Assembly (NCBI GenBank): GCA_024690965.1
Contig: JAILOG010000019.1
Span: 62,001 to 126,000 of the forward strand
Reading direction: 5' to 3'
From: Clostridiales bacterium
GTDB taxonomy: Bacteria > Bacillota > Clostridia > Oscillospirales > Acutalibacteraceae
DNA length: 64,000 nucleotides
Position 1 is the first letter of the stretch. Every line of letters starts with the position of its first letter. The notes under the pieces were generated by a model. That model saw only the letters and a program-made list of their open reading frames with translations. It was not told the DNA's origin and ran no database searches. The position numbers and the translations under genes were made by a program. Below, in pieces: positions 63,548 through 64,000 of this stretch.

Positions 63548-64000
63548 ATGGCAAGAGTTTATAATTTTTCGGCAGGTCCTTCCGTGCTTCCCGAAAAAGT
63601 ATTAAGAATCGCGGCAGACGAAATGCTCGATTACAAGGGTAGCGGTCAGTCTGTAATGGAAATGTCTCACCGCTCAAAGGTTTATGACGGTATTATCAAA
63701 GAGGCTGAAAGCCTTCTTCGCGAGGTTATGAACATACCTGATAATTACAAGGTTCTGTTTTTGCAGGGCGGCGCTTGGTCACAGTTCGCTATGGTTCCGC
63801 TTAATTTGATGACAAAAAATAAAAAAGCCGATTTCGTAATTACAGGTCAGTGGGCGGACAAAGCTCAAAAAGAGGCTTCCAAATACGGTGAAGCTCATAT
63901 TGTTGCTTCTTCCAAAGATAAAACATATAACTATATACCAAAGCTTGATCCCTCAACATTCAGCAAAGACGCTGATTATTTCCACATATGTATGAACAAT
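63548..64000 (+). CDS. serC: Phosphoserine aminotransferase (5' part)
   Basis: Makes 3-phosphoserine from 3-phosphohydroxypyruvate and glutamate, using pyridoxal phosphate. The first 151 codons are in the window. VYNFSAGPSVLPEKVL, then MEMSHRSKVYD and LFLQGGAWSQFAMVPLNL are hallmark N-terminal motifs. GAGGAAG lies eight bases before the ATG. The gene runs past the window edge. Confidence 0.96.
   Translation, partial: MARVYNFSAGPSVLPEKVLRIAADEMLDYKGSGQSVMEMSHRSKVYDGIIKEAESLLREVMNIPDNYKVLFLQGGAWSQFAMVPLNLMTKNKKADFVITGQWADKAQKEASKYGEAHIVASSKDKTYNYIPKLDPSTFSKDADYFHICMNN

Overview
The window looks like a chromosome segment from a low-to-middling GC Bacillota, most likely an anaerobic gut Clostridium relative (Ruminococcaceae/Oscillospirales type). 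The reasons are strong AGGAGG ribosome-binding sites, frequent TTG starts, a split transketolase, several ECF vitamin-transporter parts, a YlbJ-type sporulation membrane protein, a YqzL-like peptide, and the order topA-trmFO-plsX-rnc-radical SAM-smc-ftsY. No rRNA, tRNA, CRISPR array or insertion sequence was recognised. The species cannot be named from the sequence.

Layout. 1-8.6 kb: the end of an rpmB unit, then a secreted fibro-slime-like surface protein followed by a 54-residue peptide. Next comes a minus-strand cluster of membrane-anchored proteins, two of them with zinc ribbons, and then a second, paralogous 59-residue peptide. 8.7-19.7 kb: a YlbJ-like membrane protein, asparagine synthetase, and a five-gene oligopeptide ABC transporter whose binding protein and OppC-type permease both carry large extra extracytoplasmic segments. 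19.7-22 kb (minus): biotin ligase, a PanT-like ECF S component and type III pantothenate kinase, which together form a vitamin/CoA block. 22-28 kb: split transketolase, then an ECF transporter operon of cobalamin type (DUF4430 lipoprotein, T subunit, fused double ATPase, S subunit).

27.9-42 kb is a dense housekeeping run: SpoU methyltransferase, DprA, TopA, TrmFO, PlsX, RNase III, a radical SAM protein, SMC, FtsY, RdgB, YhbY and a YfcE-type phosphoesterase. It ends in a 600-base gap holding a compact GC-rich island of four consecutive hairpins. 42.5-48.7 kb carries glmS, a CapD/WbpM-like sugar dehydratase, a YqzL-like peptide, glutamate dehydrogenase and a MazF toxin with no visible antitoxin.

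48.8-60.6 kb is the most unusual part: one uninterrupted, tightly overlapped transcription unit with its own promoter-like sequence and terminator. It encodes terminase, portal, protease/scaffold, decoration protein, capsid, connectors, a LysM baseplate protein, gp25-like, gpJ-like and gpI-like baseplate proteins, a fibre and a leucine-rich-repeat adhesin. No tail tube, sheath, tape-measure, lysis, replication, repressor or integrase gene can be seen, although every frame is intact. It may be a degraded prophage or a domesticated, minimal particle-forming cassette.

The window ends with a minus-strand DHHW/MBOAT pair for cell-surface O-acylation and the 5' part of serC.
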